A DNA stretch of 64,000 nt from Voacanga thouarsii. Its lineage: Eukaryota; Streptophyta; Magnoliopsida; Gentianales; Apocynaceae. The stretch lies in contig JANUWF010001617.1 in the NCBI GenBank assembly GCA_026120185.1, forward strand, positions 558,001 through 622,000. The letters run 5' to 3'. Position numbers and translations under genes: made by a program. The notes under the pieces are model-generated. The model was not told where the DNA came from. It saw only the letters and a list, made by a program, of their open reading frames with translations, and did no database searches. Positions 49,487-62,900 of the stretch are shown one piece after another. Each line of letters opens with the position of its first letter. Within the stretch, counting starts at the first letter, position 1.

Positions 49487-50700
49487 ATAGTAATAGGAAA
49501 CTCTGCAATCACTTCGGCCCAACTCCTTACACTTGTATATGTTCCTTCACACATATCTTTAATGGGAGTAATATATTTTAGCGAGACACCTTTCTTGGTC
49601 AGCACCCACCAAACTACTTCTTTAGGCACCTTGTCATAGGCTTTTTCCAAGTCAATAAATACCATATGTCAATCTTTCATTCTTTCCTTATAATATTCAA
49701 TCATCTGCCGTAATAAATGAATTACCTCCATAGTGGAATGCCCAGGTATAAAACCAAATTGATTATCTGAAATCTGTATAATGCCCATTAACCTCTGTTC
49801 AATTATTTTCTCTTAAAGCTTCATAGTATAACTTATGAGTTTAATCCCACGGTAATTGGCACAATTTTGAACATTCCCTTTATTCTTGTGCAAAGAAATC
49901 AAAGTACTCTTCCTCCACTCTGTAAGCATCTTATTAACTCTATATATCTTATTGAACAGACTTGTCAACCACGCAATACCTATCTTGTCTAAACACTTCC
50001 AAACCTCGATCAGTATACCATTTGGTCACACTACCTTTTTTCGTATCATCTCTTTAAGGGCCTCTCGAACTTCATACTTATGACAAATACATGCATGATT
50101 AACCTTTTTGTTCGAAATCACAAGGCTACCCACACTCTGAACTTGAACTTAACTCCCGTTAAATAACTTATCAAAATAGAACTCTATCTCTCCTTGATTT
50201 CTTTATCTTTAACCAGAATTTTGTGGTTGTTGTCCTTCACACATTTTACCACACCGATTTCTCCTTGATACACGCCATTCTATATATATTCTTTTCCCTA
50301 TCTTTAGTATCCAACTTTTCATATAAATCCTTGTAAACTGTGGATGTTGCTTTTCTAACAGCTTCTTTAGCTTTTTTTCTCGCGATCTTATATTTCTCAA
50401 AATTCTCATCACTCCTGAACTTCCCTAAATTTCTATAGTACTTTATTTTACTACTTACGGCTTCTTTCACTTCGTTGTTCCACCACAACATGTCCTTATT
50501 TAGTAATACTCTTCCTTTAAATTCACTAAACACTTCCTTAGCTATTGTCCTAATACAATGAGGTATCTTTCTCCATATAGTATTTGGATCCGAATCCATA
50601 TCAAAAGACTAGTCATCCGCCTGAACTACCTTATCAATAAAGGCTATTCTTGCATCCCCCTGTAGCTTCCACCATTTGATCCTAGGGTCTACTCGATGAT
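49487..50700 (-). pseudogene. LINE linker and reverse transcriptase, N-terminal half
   Basis: The linker region at 50599-50246 reads CIRTIAKEVFSEFKGR, DMLWWNNEVKEAV and a lysine-rich helical stretch, as in plant RTE elements. The RT fingers and palm follow, with [19 protein letters not shown] (about 49662-49606) carrying the first catalytic aspartate, then a GTYTSVRS segment and EFPITIGV, where the nested LTR begins. The pieces lie in different frames with stops between them. Confidence 0.88.
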
Positions 50701-51462
50701 TCCGCTACTTAACCTTTTACCTAAAATTAAAATCGAGGACCAACAGCCTATATTGCATAACTACACTCTTGTCTGAAATAATTTTACAATCCGTAAAACC
50801 ACTACAAAACCTACACCTCATAATAAAGAAGTCTATCTGATTAATATTTAACCCGCTCCTAAAAGTCACTAAGTGAGAATCTTTCTTCTTAAACCAAATG
50901 TTTGCTATAGTTAAATCATATGCCAAGGCAAAGTCAAGAATAGCAGTTCCTGATTCATTTCTAACTCCAAAACCTTGACCTCCATAAACACTCCCAAATC
51001 CGCTCTGATTAGTACTCACATGTCCATTTAGATCACCACCAATGAAAACTTCTCTGCACACGGTACACTCTATACAATTTCATTTCAAAAATATTGCCTA
51101 ACCGAATTATCAAATCCCACTTGTAGCGCATACGCACTAATAACAGTAATAATCTCACCGCCAATCATGATCTTAATGCTCAAAACCCTATTATTCTTCC
51201 TTTGTACTTCAACCACATCATCAATAAATTTAAGGTCAACAATAATTCCAACTCCAATTCTATTCCTAACTCTACCTGAATACTAAAGCTTTTAACTACA
51301 AGGTGCTACTACTCTCGCCTTCTCACTTACCCATTTGGCTTTCTGAAGACACAAAATGCTAATCTTTCTTCTTTGCATAACCTCAACTAATTCTATCAAT
51401 ATATTGGCCAAAGATCTTATATTCCATGAAGTTAGATAGATCATATCATTATGGATTGTCAT
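50701..51462 (-). pseudogene. LINE apurinic-type endonuclease domain
   Basis: The minus-strand start at 51462 reads MTIHNDMIYLTSWNIRSL, matching the SWNIR opening of AP endonuclease-like domains. The frame is interrupted before the core piece at 51061-50717, which has FIGGDLNGHV (a catalytic DxN pair) and GFGSVYGGQGFG. This domain nicks target DNA to prime reverse transcription. It is broken by stops and is not functional. Confidence 0.87.
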
Positions 51463-51776
51463 TTTTACCTTACACCCTTACATATTTGACACCGTATTCT
51501 GCGACTGACACAGCACATTACTTCTGAGCAATAACCTAGCAACCCTCATATATTTATTACTACACCCGAGTCTAGGAAGTGCAGTGCGTCACTGAGTAGG
51601 GAATGCCCTTACGAAATCAACCGATTGGTTCATATCATGGATGCGACTATATTTTACCTTGGCTGTCACAAGCTTTATCGTAACTCTTCTCCTCTATTTG
51701 GATTTGAGACCAGCAATAAACACTGCAAACAAAGTCTACTGAACTCACAGGCAGAGTAAAAATAGTTAGTTTAATA

Positions 51777-54700
51777 ATTAAAAAAATAATGATTTGAGAA
51801 TAGAAGATTCAAAGGATAATAAAGACTACACAAACTAATTATAGTTTAAGGATACGAATTTAAGTTTTAGAAGAGTGAATTTAGCAAATTTCTAATTAAT
51901 ATACCTTAAAATGCATATCATAGCATGTTTTTTATTATATTTTTTATTACCTCACATATGAATCGTACTTAATTTCTCCCCCCAAATTGGTCCAAATCTC
52001 TGGGAATTCTCTTAATGGCCACATGAGGTTGCAATCTTTTTGAATTCTTCCATACCAAAGTTTTGTACCTTTTTCATTATGCCAAGTGGTAATATTGGCT
52101 CTTAAATAATTATAACTCGTGAAAAATAAAATGGCAAGTTATATACGGGCAAAATCCTATGCTGATATCATTTAAGATTATGATGTGTGTGTGTTTGTTT
52201 TTTTTTTTTTTTTTTTTTGGCCCCTCTCTAGATTTCTTTATAATTAGAACAATGCGTGGCCTATAAAAGAATTCCCAGATATTGCTTCAGTTCATTATTT
52301 TCTTCTTACTACTGGTAATCTGTGTAGTTTTGATAAATCATTCAAATTCCATACTCTAATTATTACTCCTTTTTTCAAGAAAAAATTTGTTGGTACAACG
52401 TTTTTCTCAATGCTACGAATAGTCTAGGTTTCTCGAACCCTTTGGAACTTCTGATAAGATTTTGATTGGGGAGTCTGTTTCCACATGTAGATTGGTCTTT
52501 CAATGTACCAAATTTGAACAGTTCCTTTTCAACTTTGATCCGAGCATTATTTGATGTAAGATATTTAAAACGATTTTCTACACTATATATTCAATCACAT
52601 GTCCTCGACTTCTGCAATTTGCATATTATTTTCAAAGCATGAGGCAAAGAAGTTATTCAGCCAAAAAAAAAAAAAGACAAGAAGGTTAAAGTAGTATTTT
52701 CTCTAGAATACTTACCCAAATCATCAAGATAATAGGTTAACTATTGACAATATAATTCATAGTAAAATATAAATGTATCAAATAAATACCGCAGTATGTT
52801 ACAAAATAAATTTTAATCAATTAAGTTATTAATACTTGTCACTAGAGGTGATTCCAGTTGTAATTTTTCACGATTCAACCGTAAACCGAAATCAGAATAA
52901 AAAATTCGGTTGAGGTTGAAGGAAATTCAAAATTGCCCGTTTTTTAAATTCTTTTAATGCCACATGTTGACACATGGCAATGCATTAAAAAAAAATCTCC
53001 TATAAATATGTCATCAATCCATCCTAATTTTTTACATTTCTTTCAACCTTCTCAACTCTCTCAACTTTTTCAACCCTCTCAGTTCTCAATTTCAATTTAT
53101 AATATATTATTTTTTATTTTTTTAAAAAAAAGTCTCACCAAAATAGCTCTAAGGGTAAAAAAAAGTAAGTAATAGTATTAATTATAATCTACATTTTCAA
53201 CTAAAGATACATAAGGCTCTTCGCCCAGCCAAAAACAGAAAAAACGTAGAAATTGAACTAATTTAAGCAGTGACAAATGACTTCGTGCATGGCAGAATTT
53301 AGGAAAAAGTCGCAGCAGCAGCACACGTTAACGGTGGGTTGTGGACTAAGAGAAAGATGGTGACTTCTTGGATTTGGTCATTGGCTCTTTGTGTTATTTG
53401 AGTTGCAACTGCGTCGTTGTTATGGCTTCGGTATCAGTCATCTTGGTAGATTTTTGAAGTTTTTGCATTTTCTTTTATTTTTTGACTCAGATGAATCCCT
53501 CTAAGATAATTAGACTCTTTGAATCCGACGAGGCTGCATAATCTTATCTAAAATAAGTTAGGGATTTGAAACTAAATCTATGTAAATACGGATAGCTCAT
53601 CCCACATGGGGTTTGAGGTGCAATTACATGAAAACAAAAGAGATTTGGTGCCAATATATAAATGAGAGATGGTTGTGATAGCTGAATTGATCAAGATTTT
53701 TCTCATATAAATGAGATATGGCCTTGGACATTTACATGGGAGATATAGAAATGACTTAATACTTTCAACTTGAGCTCCATAATGGACTTTTTATATTACC
53801 AATTGATGTCACACTTCATTCCCTCTATGCATACTTTGGAATTCGGGAAGCTGTGCGCACGAGGTGAAACATGTCAAAGAGTTTTAATAGATAAAAAACT
53901 CTGCAGAATTACCTAAAAGGTCAAGAACCCCTCCCTTCTAGAGTTGAATACGCTACCTCACAACCAACGTACTGGTACCCGACTGTACTGATACCCGACT
54001 AATTGAGCAGGACTGAAGCCCTTCCTTTATGTATACTTGAAGATTATAATTTAAGAATTTTTCAACCTTTTCCTTTAGTCATGGTGTACAACACAAAAGA
54101 AATCACAATTTATTTTAAGCCCTTGAAAATATTATTTTATTATAATTTAAGAAAAAAATAACTTATAGTAGGTAATTTTTAAAAAATATAACTTCTATTT
54201 ATCGTGGTTTTCAAGATGAAAAAATGTCTATGGCATATCCTACACAAGGGAAAGATCAATGCACATGCAGAATGTACGTCTAACATTGATAAAATTCCAA
54301 ATGGAGCAAATTTTAGTAAGTTTTGGCATGTAAAATTTAATAACCCTTGAAATTTTTGGAGCCTAATGTATGGAGGCAAATCAAAAAACATACTTCAAAT
54401 ATACTGCATGTGGTTATATTGAATATCGTAGCTTGTACCTACTTGTGACAACATTTAATTAGAGGAAACAAATGAGCAAAGCTGATGGCCAGATAATACT
54501 TCATTTAATGGATAAAGTTGCTCTTTATAGTACTAATTAGAAAAAAATGCATAACAATTATAATTATAATCGACGAAAATATTTTTTACTAAATGAGAAG
54601 TCTTCAATTTGATCCTCGTCCGTGTCAAGATGTATACAAAATAAAATAGTTTTGAAAAATGTCGAGCAAAATCGATTATGGACACAATTTAGACTTCACT

Positions 54701-57238
54701 AAAAAGAAAAATGGTAAAGTAACATTAACCATGGTTACTTTCTCTTTTTTGAAGAAAGAAGGTTTAAGATAAATTATAAAAAAATTAAAGAACAATTTAC
54801 AACTTATCTTAAGGAAAAAATAAAATAAAAGGACCATCTCAATATAAATTTGTAGTAAAATCATATTATTTTGAACAAACGCAAACAGCGGAGACCCCGT
54901 AATGATAGAAAAATTCTACTCTGCCCTCTATTCTCTTTTTATTTTTTCTTTTCCAAACAAAATTATTATTACTATTATTCTTTAATTAACTCTACAATTT
55001 AATATTTGTATACGCTATAAAGATGTATATACTTATAAAATAATTTATTTTTAACGTATTTACTATAAAATAATTATTATTATTAATTTTCCGTTAACAA
55101 TTTTATTTCAAATACGGTCTTTTTCAACCTTATTCTACCTAATCTTTTTATGTTATATATAAATGTTAAATTATAAAACTAACGAGAGACTAATAATAAT
55201 AATTGTAAAAGTAAAAAATAAAAAAAGAAAAGGGGGAAACTTAGTGAGTTATTAAAATTGTAGGAGAAGATGAAAAGGAGATTTCGAGGAGAAAAATCGT
55301 AGTCTAAATAAAATATTTTAAAATATTTTTTTTTAAAAAAAAAGATACTTTTAATAAGGGCAGGCAAAAACTCGGTAAGTAGGCAGGCTGTCGCCTGTCG
55401 GTCACGCACTCGGCTACGTACGGACCGAACAATTCAGTCACCACCTCTTTGCCGGGCGTACAAGGAGAGTTTAATAGGGGCTATGCCACGTATGTCCTCC
55501 AGCTTCAAGTTAGGTTCAACGACAACGTGGGCCTAATATTTTGTGATCAAGAGAGCGTCCTTTTTTGGGGTGAAATAAAACTTCACCATATTCTTCCGTC
55601 CTTCCTTCAACAACCATGGGGTGCCGGTGGACTTTGAACAAAGATTTTTATCTTAATCTAAATTATTTTAATTTAAATATTTTTATTTTTTAAAAACTAT
55701 CATATACTTATAATACATCATATTTTTTCTTTTTTATCATACTTAAAAGTTAAAACCCTACCTAAATCTCATATATTTAATATTTTTATTATATTCAAAT
55801 AAATTCATTTTTTTCTATATCCACTTATACCCAATATTACTTGACTTAATATATATATATATATATATTAAAATTTGAGAAATTCATAAGTTGGTGATTA
55901 TTTTATGTCACATCTAAACATAAAAAAAAACTATAGTAGGAATATATATATATATTTTTGGGGTAGAATATAATAGATTAAAAATAAAAACCTTCTTTTT
56001 AAAGAAAGTATATATTGTTTTGAGATATTCTAAAATAGTAAGATAGTCAATATTAGTCAGAATAAAGAAGTATTTAAGAATTCATTCCAATATTTGTTGG
56101 CTAAACATGCCTACAATTAGAAAAAAATCTTAAATTGTGATTTGTATTGTATTGGCATATAACTCTTAATCACATTTTGCATTTTCTCTCCCAAGAATGC
56201 CAATGGGGTTCTTCAAAAAAATAAACAAACGAAAGTTTTTTGAAGAAGTCAAACTAATCTCTCTTTTTTTTTTTTTTTTGAAGAAGTGAATCAACACATC
56301 TCTATTCGTATCTAAATATTCATTTGACGTTCAAACAATTGAATTATAATGAGTTCATAACTTGAATATCTAATTTTTACTTTAAAAATCATATAATTCA
56401 ATCTGCAATATGATGAAAAAGAGGCAAAAGTCCGAACTTGGTTGTTGTTGGAGTAAATGATAAATAGAAAAAAATTGGAGGTGCATTTACTGAATTCATT
56501 TTTGGTGGCCATAACAACCCATTTAAAGGTTAGGTACCCCCTCACCGAAAAACCAGATTCTGGTATATTTGCAATCCCCCTCTACCTCTACACGTACATT
56601 TGAGTTGGGCAACGATATTTTCAAGGGACAAAAAGGCAGAGGAGGGCCAATACCAAAGAAAAAAAAGGGAGGGAGGCCGGAAAATGTTAAACAACAACTT
56701 TTATGTACAAATAGGGAACTTTGCTTAAGATATTAAATGGTATGGAAGTTAATAATTTGTGATTTAATGTCTATTTTGTAAGATAAAAAAATATGATATT
56801 TAAACTTTAACGTTGAACATTTCGTGACAATAATTTAATAGAAAATTAAGTTCGGTATCAATCAATTGAAAAATTTGGTATAATACTAATAGAAAGCTTG
56901 TAATGTTCCCTACAAAGTCCGGCGAGGAGGCAACTTCTGATTTTGGTCATCAGCAGCGCCGTGTCGGCACTTTAAAGCCTCATTTTCAGGCTTTTATTGG
57001 TCAATTTTGATAAACTCCCTACTTTCTTGATATTTTTATGGTCAACGGCAGATTTTTGTGGTTCCAGTCATCATTTAACAATAGGTTACCTAACTTTTAA
57101 TTTTAAAAATATCTGGACTTTTTTATTTTTTTTAAATGGAAAAGATATTAGCGCCTTTTTTATAAATTCTTTTGCTTGGTGCCCTTTTTGGTGTTTGGAA
57201 GAAGCCTAAAACTGGAGCTTTTACATTTTTTTGACAAT
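51777..57238. other. gene-poor intergenic DNA
   Basis: No supported gene. It holds a T-run near 52197-52218, several T- or A-homopolymers and short (AT) runs. A compositionally different GC-richer segment at about 55360-55640 has open frames but no similarity I recognise. Confidence 0.55.
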
Positions 57239-57448
57239 GGAGTTGGCTGAGTTGAGTCAAGGGCAAGAATTGGTTCTTTCAGTTAGTCCTCAACTCGGGT
57301 TCAAATCTTCCTTGTGTTATTCGTCGTCTCTTTGAGGTGATTTACATAGCTGGCCTGATTTGCGGGTATTGGGTTAGCCTTTAAGTTTACCCAGTGTACA
57401 CTAATTTGCCGATAGCAACTGCAGATTCGTAGATTATTAAAAAAAAAA
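57239..57448 (+). mobile_element. candidate tRNA-derived SINE (about 210 bp)
   Basis: An A-box-like TTGGCTGAGTTGAGTC at 57243 is followed 55 bp on by a B box GGGTTCAAATC (57298-57308), the spacing of an internal polymerase III promoter. A non-tRNA body (GCGGGTATTGGGTTAGCC, CCGATAGCAACTGCAG) leads to an A-rich tail at 57439-57448. The general order matches plant SINEs. I did not find a convincing flanking duplication. Confidence 0.55.
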
Positions 57449-59104
57449 CTATAGAAAAATAAAATTTGGCGGAAAAATGGATGGGAACCTTTTATTTTTG
57501 TTTAAAAGGTAACTATAGGAGGAAGGCAGAGGATGGAGGCCCGGCCCAAAATTAACTCTTTTATTTCGTTGAAAATTTTGTGTTTTTTTAATAAATATTC
57601 TTATAAATTTTATCTTTTTTTTATGTGATTCTTTAAAAAAAAATTATAACGTTATTAAATACTATATTTTTTCATATAGTTTGCCCCAATGTTAAAATTT
57701 TGACTCTTATCAAACTAATATTTTCAATAGATAACAGTAATAGTTATCGATCACCAATAATACAAAATAGAATAAACATTTCCACCAGATACCAAAAGGG
57801 AATAATATAAACCTAACAAGTTTGTTTGCACAATGGAAAACACCAAAGAGAAATGCTTGTAAGGCTACACAGCTTTGGGCAAATATCATGAATATGTAGT
57901 AACGAGCCCATGTTGTTGGCCACCTTCACTTTTCTTCCATAAGGGCATTTCTCTGATAAAGCTTTCTCACATACTAGATGACAATCTAGTTGTTATTGCC
58001 TTAACATCTGCACCACACCATTCAATTCAATGAGCATTTATGAACAGGGCACATGAAGGAAAAGGCAGAAGTAAGAATCCATAACACGAATTCGAACCAC
58101 AACTTAAGTGTATCTAATCTTATCAAGATTTTTGGGTAAGATTTTTTTTTCCCCCCCTCTTTCTTAGCTTACACATCTATGAACTTAATATGACTCGGGT
58201 TGAGTATAGATGAGGTTGTTCAAGTAGTACACTAGAAGACCACTTGGAGCTACTTCATTCCCATAAAGATTTCATGGTACGCTTTAGCTTTAAGAAAGCC
58301 CGGACACGACCATGGCAGAGTTTTGCCCAACACCAAGAAATGAGAATCCAAAGTGCAGATATGGTCCTCTTGGTCAGTATTTCCTTTTGCTATTGCACTT
58401 GGAAGGATCGTAATCAGGTACCTAACTTTTTGGCCATGATTTGACTTTTTTTTTCATTTTTGCACCGGCATTCCTTCCCTGGGCTATACAGTCAGTTTCA
58501 GTCTCTCTGCAATTAGCAAAAGATGAACCAACTTCATTGTCGCTGCTTCTACTGGTTTCGCCTCCTTGGCCTTGGCCGTGGCCGTACGCGGCTGGTTGCG
58601 TAAGGGGAGCTTCTTTTACCTTTAATTTGAGGGTGAGTGGGCTGCGGGGAAGGGGACCAGGGTTGAGTATCGGGTAGAGTGTTAATCATATTAGCCCACT
58701 TTCAGAGTCCAAAGAAATGGCAGATTGAGGATCATTCATATGGGTGGAAAACCATATCAAGATCCCTTTTAGTTTAGCAACTGATCCATTGGGCCTTCCA
58801 CACAAAATGTTCAAACTTATTATAAACAACTATTGTCGCCTGATCCATTTTTTAGTGGGTTATTGGGCTTACTCATGGGCTTCACATTCTTCATGGTATC
58901 GATATATCTACCCCTACGAAAATTCTGGCCCACAAGTCTCGAGAAAACTCAGGTATTGATTGAAAATGGGGTCCGTTGACGAATTCTATTTTATATTTTC
59001 TGCATTTGAAATTAAATGTTAAAGAAATAAAAATATTTTCTTTTCAAACTTCTATTAACTAATTTTTTTATTTAAGAAATATAAACTCCATTCTCTCATA
59101 AACC
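57449..59104. other. intergenic DNA
   Basis: No gene recognised. Short open frames near 58244-58960 have no family resemblance and no matching intron signals that I can defend. Confidence 0.5.
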
Positions 59105-59510
59105 ATACTCCCTCCGTCCTAAAAAAAAATACTAAAAATTTCTATTTTTATTATACCAAAATACTTATTAATTTTATAAATTAAAAATGTATTTATGCCG
59201 TACATTCTTAATTCATCTCTCTTTCAATTATTCATTATTTCAATTATTCATTATATATGTATATATTTTCAATATAATTAATAGATGTTTACTTTTTTTC
59301 AAAAATATAATAATTATTTTTTATTATAATTATATAAATTTTAATAATTTTTTAATATGTATACTATTTATTAAATTGATATCCTTTTTAAAACGAAGAA
59401 AATATATCACTAACTTCTTTAATTAACAAACATAATATAATAAGTCATCTATAAGAGAAATATTTTTTTAAAATTTTTTTGTCAAATAAAAATAAGACGT
59501 TTAAATTTAA
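59105..59510. mobile_element. Stowaway-like MITE, one end recognisable
   Basis: CTCCCTCCGTCCTAAAA at about 59108, preceded by TA, is the classical Stowaway (Tc1/mariner) terminal repeat. The AT-rich interior has ATTCATTATTTCAATTATTC repeats. The opposite terminal repeat near 59490-59510 (AATAAGACGTTTAAA) is degraded, so the right boundary is approximate. Confidence 0.6.
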
Positions 59511-59824
59511 ACAGCAAAATATATATAATAATTGTCCAGGAGTAATCAGAGGAATTTTTGGTTGCTTACGGCATTGTTCTCAATTCTGTTGCACAAACAA
59601 CAATTTCACAAGGGAAACTAGAGAGTGAGAGCTGACAGCATGCAACATTCTACTTATGAACTGAAAACAATGACCAAGATACATATATAAGGCCAAATTA
59701 TGCCATATCGACAGACAAAATGCACTGAAAGATTGAATCCAAAGGAATTACCGACGAGGGCTCAAGATAACATTAACAATTTCTCAGACTGACACTAAAC
59801 AAAGTAAGAATTAATATTAAACAC

Positions 59825-59950
59825 TTCAATAGAATTTAAATATGTAAATAAAGCACTCTGATATCTTGCAATAAAGTTCCATTGCTTTCAATAGAATTTA
59901 AATATGTAAATTAAATAAAGCTCTGATATCTTGCAATATAAAGTTCCATT
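59825..59950. repeat. tandem duplication in the presumed 3' UTR of the thioredoxin reductase gene
   Basis: Two consecutive units of about 62-64 bp, each starting TTCAATAGAATTTAAATATG and ending with a TCTGATATCTTGCAAT core and AAGTTCCATTG. They differ by a few bases. Both lie 17-140 bp downstream of the stop codon on the minus strand. Confidence 0.85.
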
Positions 59951-59966
59951 GTAGAAGCTTGGGTAA

Positions 59967-62900
59967 TCAATCACTCTTACCCTCCTGGGCACCAATTTCT
60001 TGCAAGTAATGTTCTGCATCCAGGGCAGCCATGCATCCTGTAATAGCAAAAGTAGAGAATAATAAGTTTCAATAAAGCTTATTCCAATCTTAAGGCATCA
60101 TCAAAACATGTATATAACCAACATGTTACTGAACTTCATTTAAGAGGGAAAGCTACGCAAGATTATTCCAAGAGAAATAGCTTTTAAAACTAGTTATGCC
60201 AAGGTCTTACCAAGCCCTATCACATATATATATTATGGTATTATGGAACACAAATCCCTAATTTTGACTCAGGAATACACAATACAACACACTATTAAAT
60301 GTGCCACGTTAAGTCCGCTAAAGTTTTAAGGTTCACAAAATAAATAGCCTACCAAATATGCATATTACATTACATTACTGTTTATTTGGTAACAGGAGTG
60401 ATAATTAATTTTTAGTGACATGATAATGGTGACATTTCAAAGTGATGTAGACAGCAGTGATTGAATCTTCCTGTTTTTTGGCAAGAACACCCAAAAAATA
60501 ACAATAAATAAAAGTTCAGAATGGAAAGACAAAAAAGTCATAAAGAGCATAGATACCACAATGTACTCATAGGAAAACATAAGAAGACATTCACAGAGAC
60601 AGAAAGGCCCACAAAATCAAGGAAGCCAATACAGAAGGAATAATGTAAGAATCTTGAAATTGCTGTCCAATAATGCAATATGTCAGCAGTTGCTATTAGT
60701 TCTTTGCAAAGCACATGAGAATTCTTGCCAACAGGTACAATGATGGATTGATGAGAGGCTGGCCTCAATAAGCAGGCAAGAGGCAACTTAGAACTGGCAA
60801 TTTTAGCTAAATAGGAGTGCAGCTTTGAATTGAATCACCGAAAAAGAAAAGGCAGTTTTGGGTTAGATAAAAATATGCTTCTACCAGAAAAATGGACATA
60901 CATTTTGGGAAATCCAACATAGAAATGCAGATACTCAATTTCAGGAGGAAGTACAATTCTTTTTTTCCTTTGTGTGGGTGTGGGTGTGTGTTTTGTTGTT
61001 GTTGGGTGATTCGGGGGGGGGTTGATTTAAGAATATGTATAAAGTGACAGACATATTTTTTGTACAAATAAGTGTCAAGAAACCCATTTGGTTTATGGAG
61101 TTAGGGGAAACTAATTGCCTAGAGCCAAAAATGGGGAAAGGAAAACTTCTCGAAACAACAATACCAAATACAGATCAACATCAGCCACCAAATCTTGTGA
61201 AGCTATTCCAAAGAAGCATAATCTACCAAGAACAAAAAAGTGATCAACTGCAAACTTAACCTGGGCTGGGGAAGGAATTTTTGTGACAAGTAAAATGGGA
61301 TTCTATATATTCCAGGCACAAGCTGCACAACCTGAAAAACAGATTTGACATTGACACAAGGGATAAGACTATTTTAGAGTAAACCAGTGTTTCCAGGCAT
61401 CTGAATGCCACCTATTCTCTGTTGGTGTTGATTGCTTGATATCTCAATTTGAGGGCCAATTCTAAAGTCTTAAGCAACTTCCTCAACTCTAGTTCAACAA
61501 CACAATCCCATCTATAGAACACAACTTTTTGTTATATTAATCTTAGATTCTGTGCTCACAAATTGTTCTCCCATAAATTCCATGCAAATACATTCAAATT
61601 CGGACTTTTTCCAGATCTCATAACTATACATACTACTATAACATTTAAGACTCCGCAAGCACTTCCTCACGGAGTCTCCAGCAGTCCTACACTATCAGCA
61701 AATGCAACTGTGGTACAAAAATGCAGAAAAATACTATCAACCTCAAAAGTTTCATATCGAATATAAAATGGGACAAACTACAGATAACTAGTAACCCGTT
61801 ACCCGCTCAACTGAATGGTACATTACATTCGAAGCACCAGAACCTCAAGAAAGCATTTGACAAACCAATCACCATTATCTTTTTCTTCTACTCTAATCAA
61901 CAAATAATCCTAGCATAAAGATACCTCTTCCCACCAGCAACCCCAACAATCTTTCAAACCACTTAAGCCATCCTCAAAATAAAAATGCCCCCGAGGCCAC
62001 GAAACTAGTAAAAATTCTTTCAAATTGCACAACATTAACTGACCCAATGTAGTTCAGTAAACAAGATACCATTCCAAGTAGAATTGCAAAACAAAGCCTC
62101 AGCACCTAATCTATCAGGCAATTATAAAATTAAGAAACAACTAAATTCACTGTTAAATGTAAGTTTCACTAACCAGATCCAGCGGCCGTAACAGCTTGCC
62201 TATATTTCTTGTCTTGAACATCGCCAGCTGCAAAAACACCCCTGACGCTAGTGTGTGTAGTCCCAGGTTTAGTCACAACGTACCCATCAGCATCCAACTC
62301 CAATTGTCCATCTAAAAACTTAGTGGCTGGCTCGTGGCCTACGGCAAAAAATAACCCTGAAACCTCCAAGTCCAAGGTCTCCGTTTTCCTCACCGTATTC
62401 CTCAATTTCAATCCCCCCAACCGTTTATCTCCGTAAGCCTCCTCCACGACAAAATTCCGTAGGACCTCAATCTTGGGATTCCCAAAAGCTCTGCTCTGCA
62501 TTATCTTTGAAGCCCTAAATTCTTCCCTCCTATGAATAATGTAAACTTTAGATCCATATTTTGTCAGAAAAGTGGCTTCCTCCATTGCAGAGTCCCCACC
62601 ACCGATAACAGCGAGGGGCTTGTCTCTAAAGATCGGGGCTGCACCGTCACACACCGCGCAGGCAGAAATGCCACTGTTCCAAAAGTCAAGGGAGCCCTTA
62701 AACGGAAGGCGTTTAGCGACAGCACCCGTGGCGACTACAACTGAATCGGCAAGAACGGTCCTGGAATCACTAACGATTCGGAATGGGGTCTTTGAAAAAT
62801 CAACCTTATCTACTGTTTCGGTGAATATCTGAGTGCCGAAACGAGAAGATTGACGCCGGCACAGCTGCATAAGATCATCGCCGAGGATTCCATCAGGGAA

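Larger units (their letters stand above)
46420..51758 (-). mobile_element. RTE-type LINE, full length, inactive, with nested LTR
   Basis: The 18-bp direct repeat AAAATAGTTAGTTTAATA lies on both sides (46402-46419 and 51759-51776). On the minus strand the element starts near TTTACTCTGCCTGTGAG, encodes endonuclease then reverse transcriptase, and ends in a TTG-rich tail (TTTGTTGTTTGTTGTTG at 46436-46420). Removing the nested LTR and its duplication leaves about 3.2 kb, the usual full RTE length. The long duplication and a simple-repeat rather than poly(A) tail fit RTE. Frames are broken throughout and the RT active site is mutated. Confidence 0.92.

Noticed and set aside
53875..54010. Possible tRNA or SINE because of repeated GGTACCCGACTG-like pieces
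   Set aside because: No cloverleaf and no properly spaced A and B boxes could be drawn.
58441..58960. Short open frames that could be exons
   Set aside because: No conserved domain, no defensible splice sites and no codon bias were visible.
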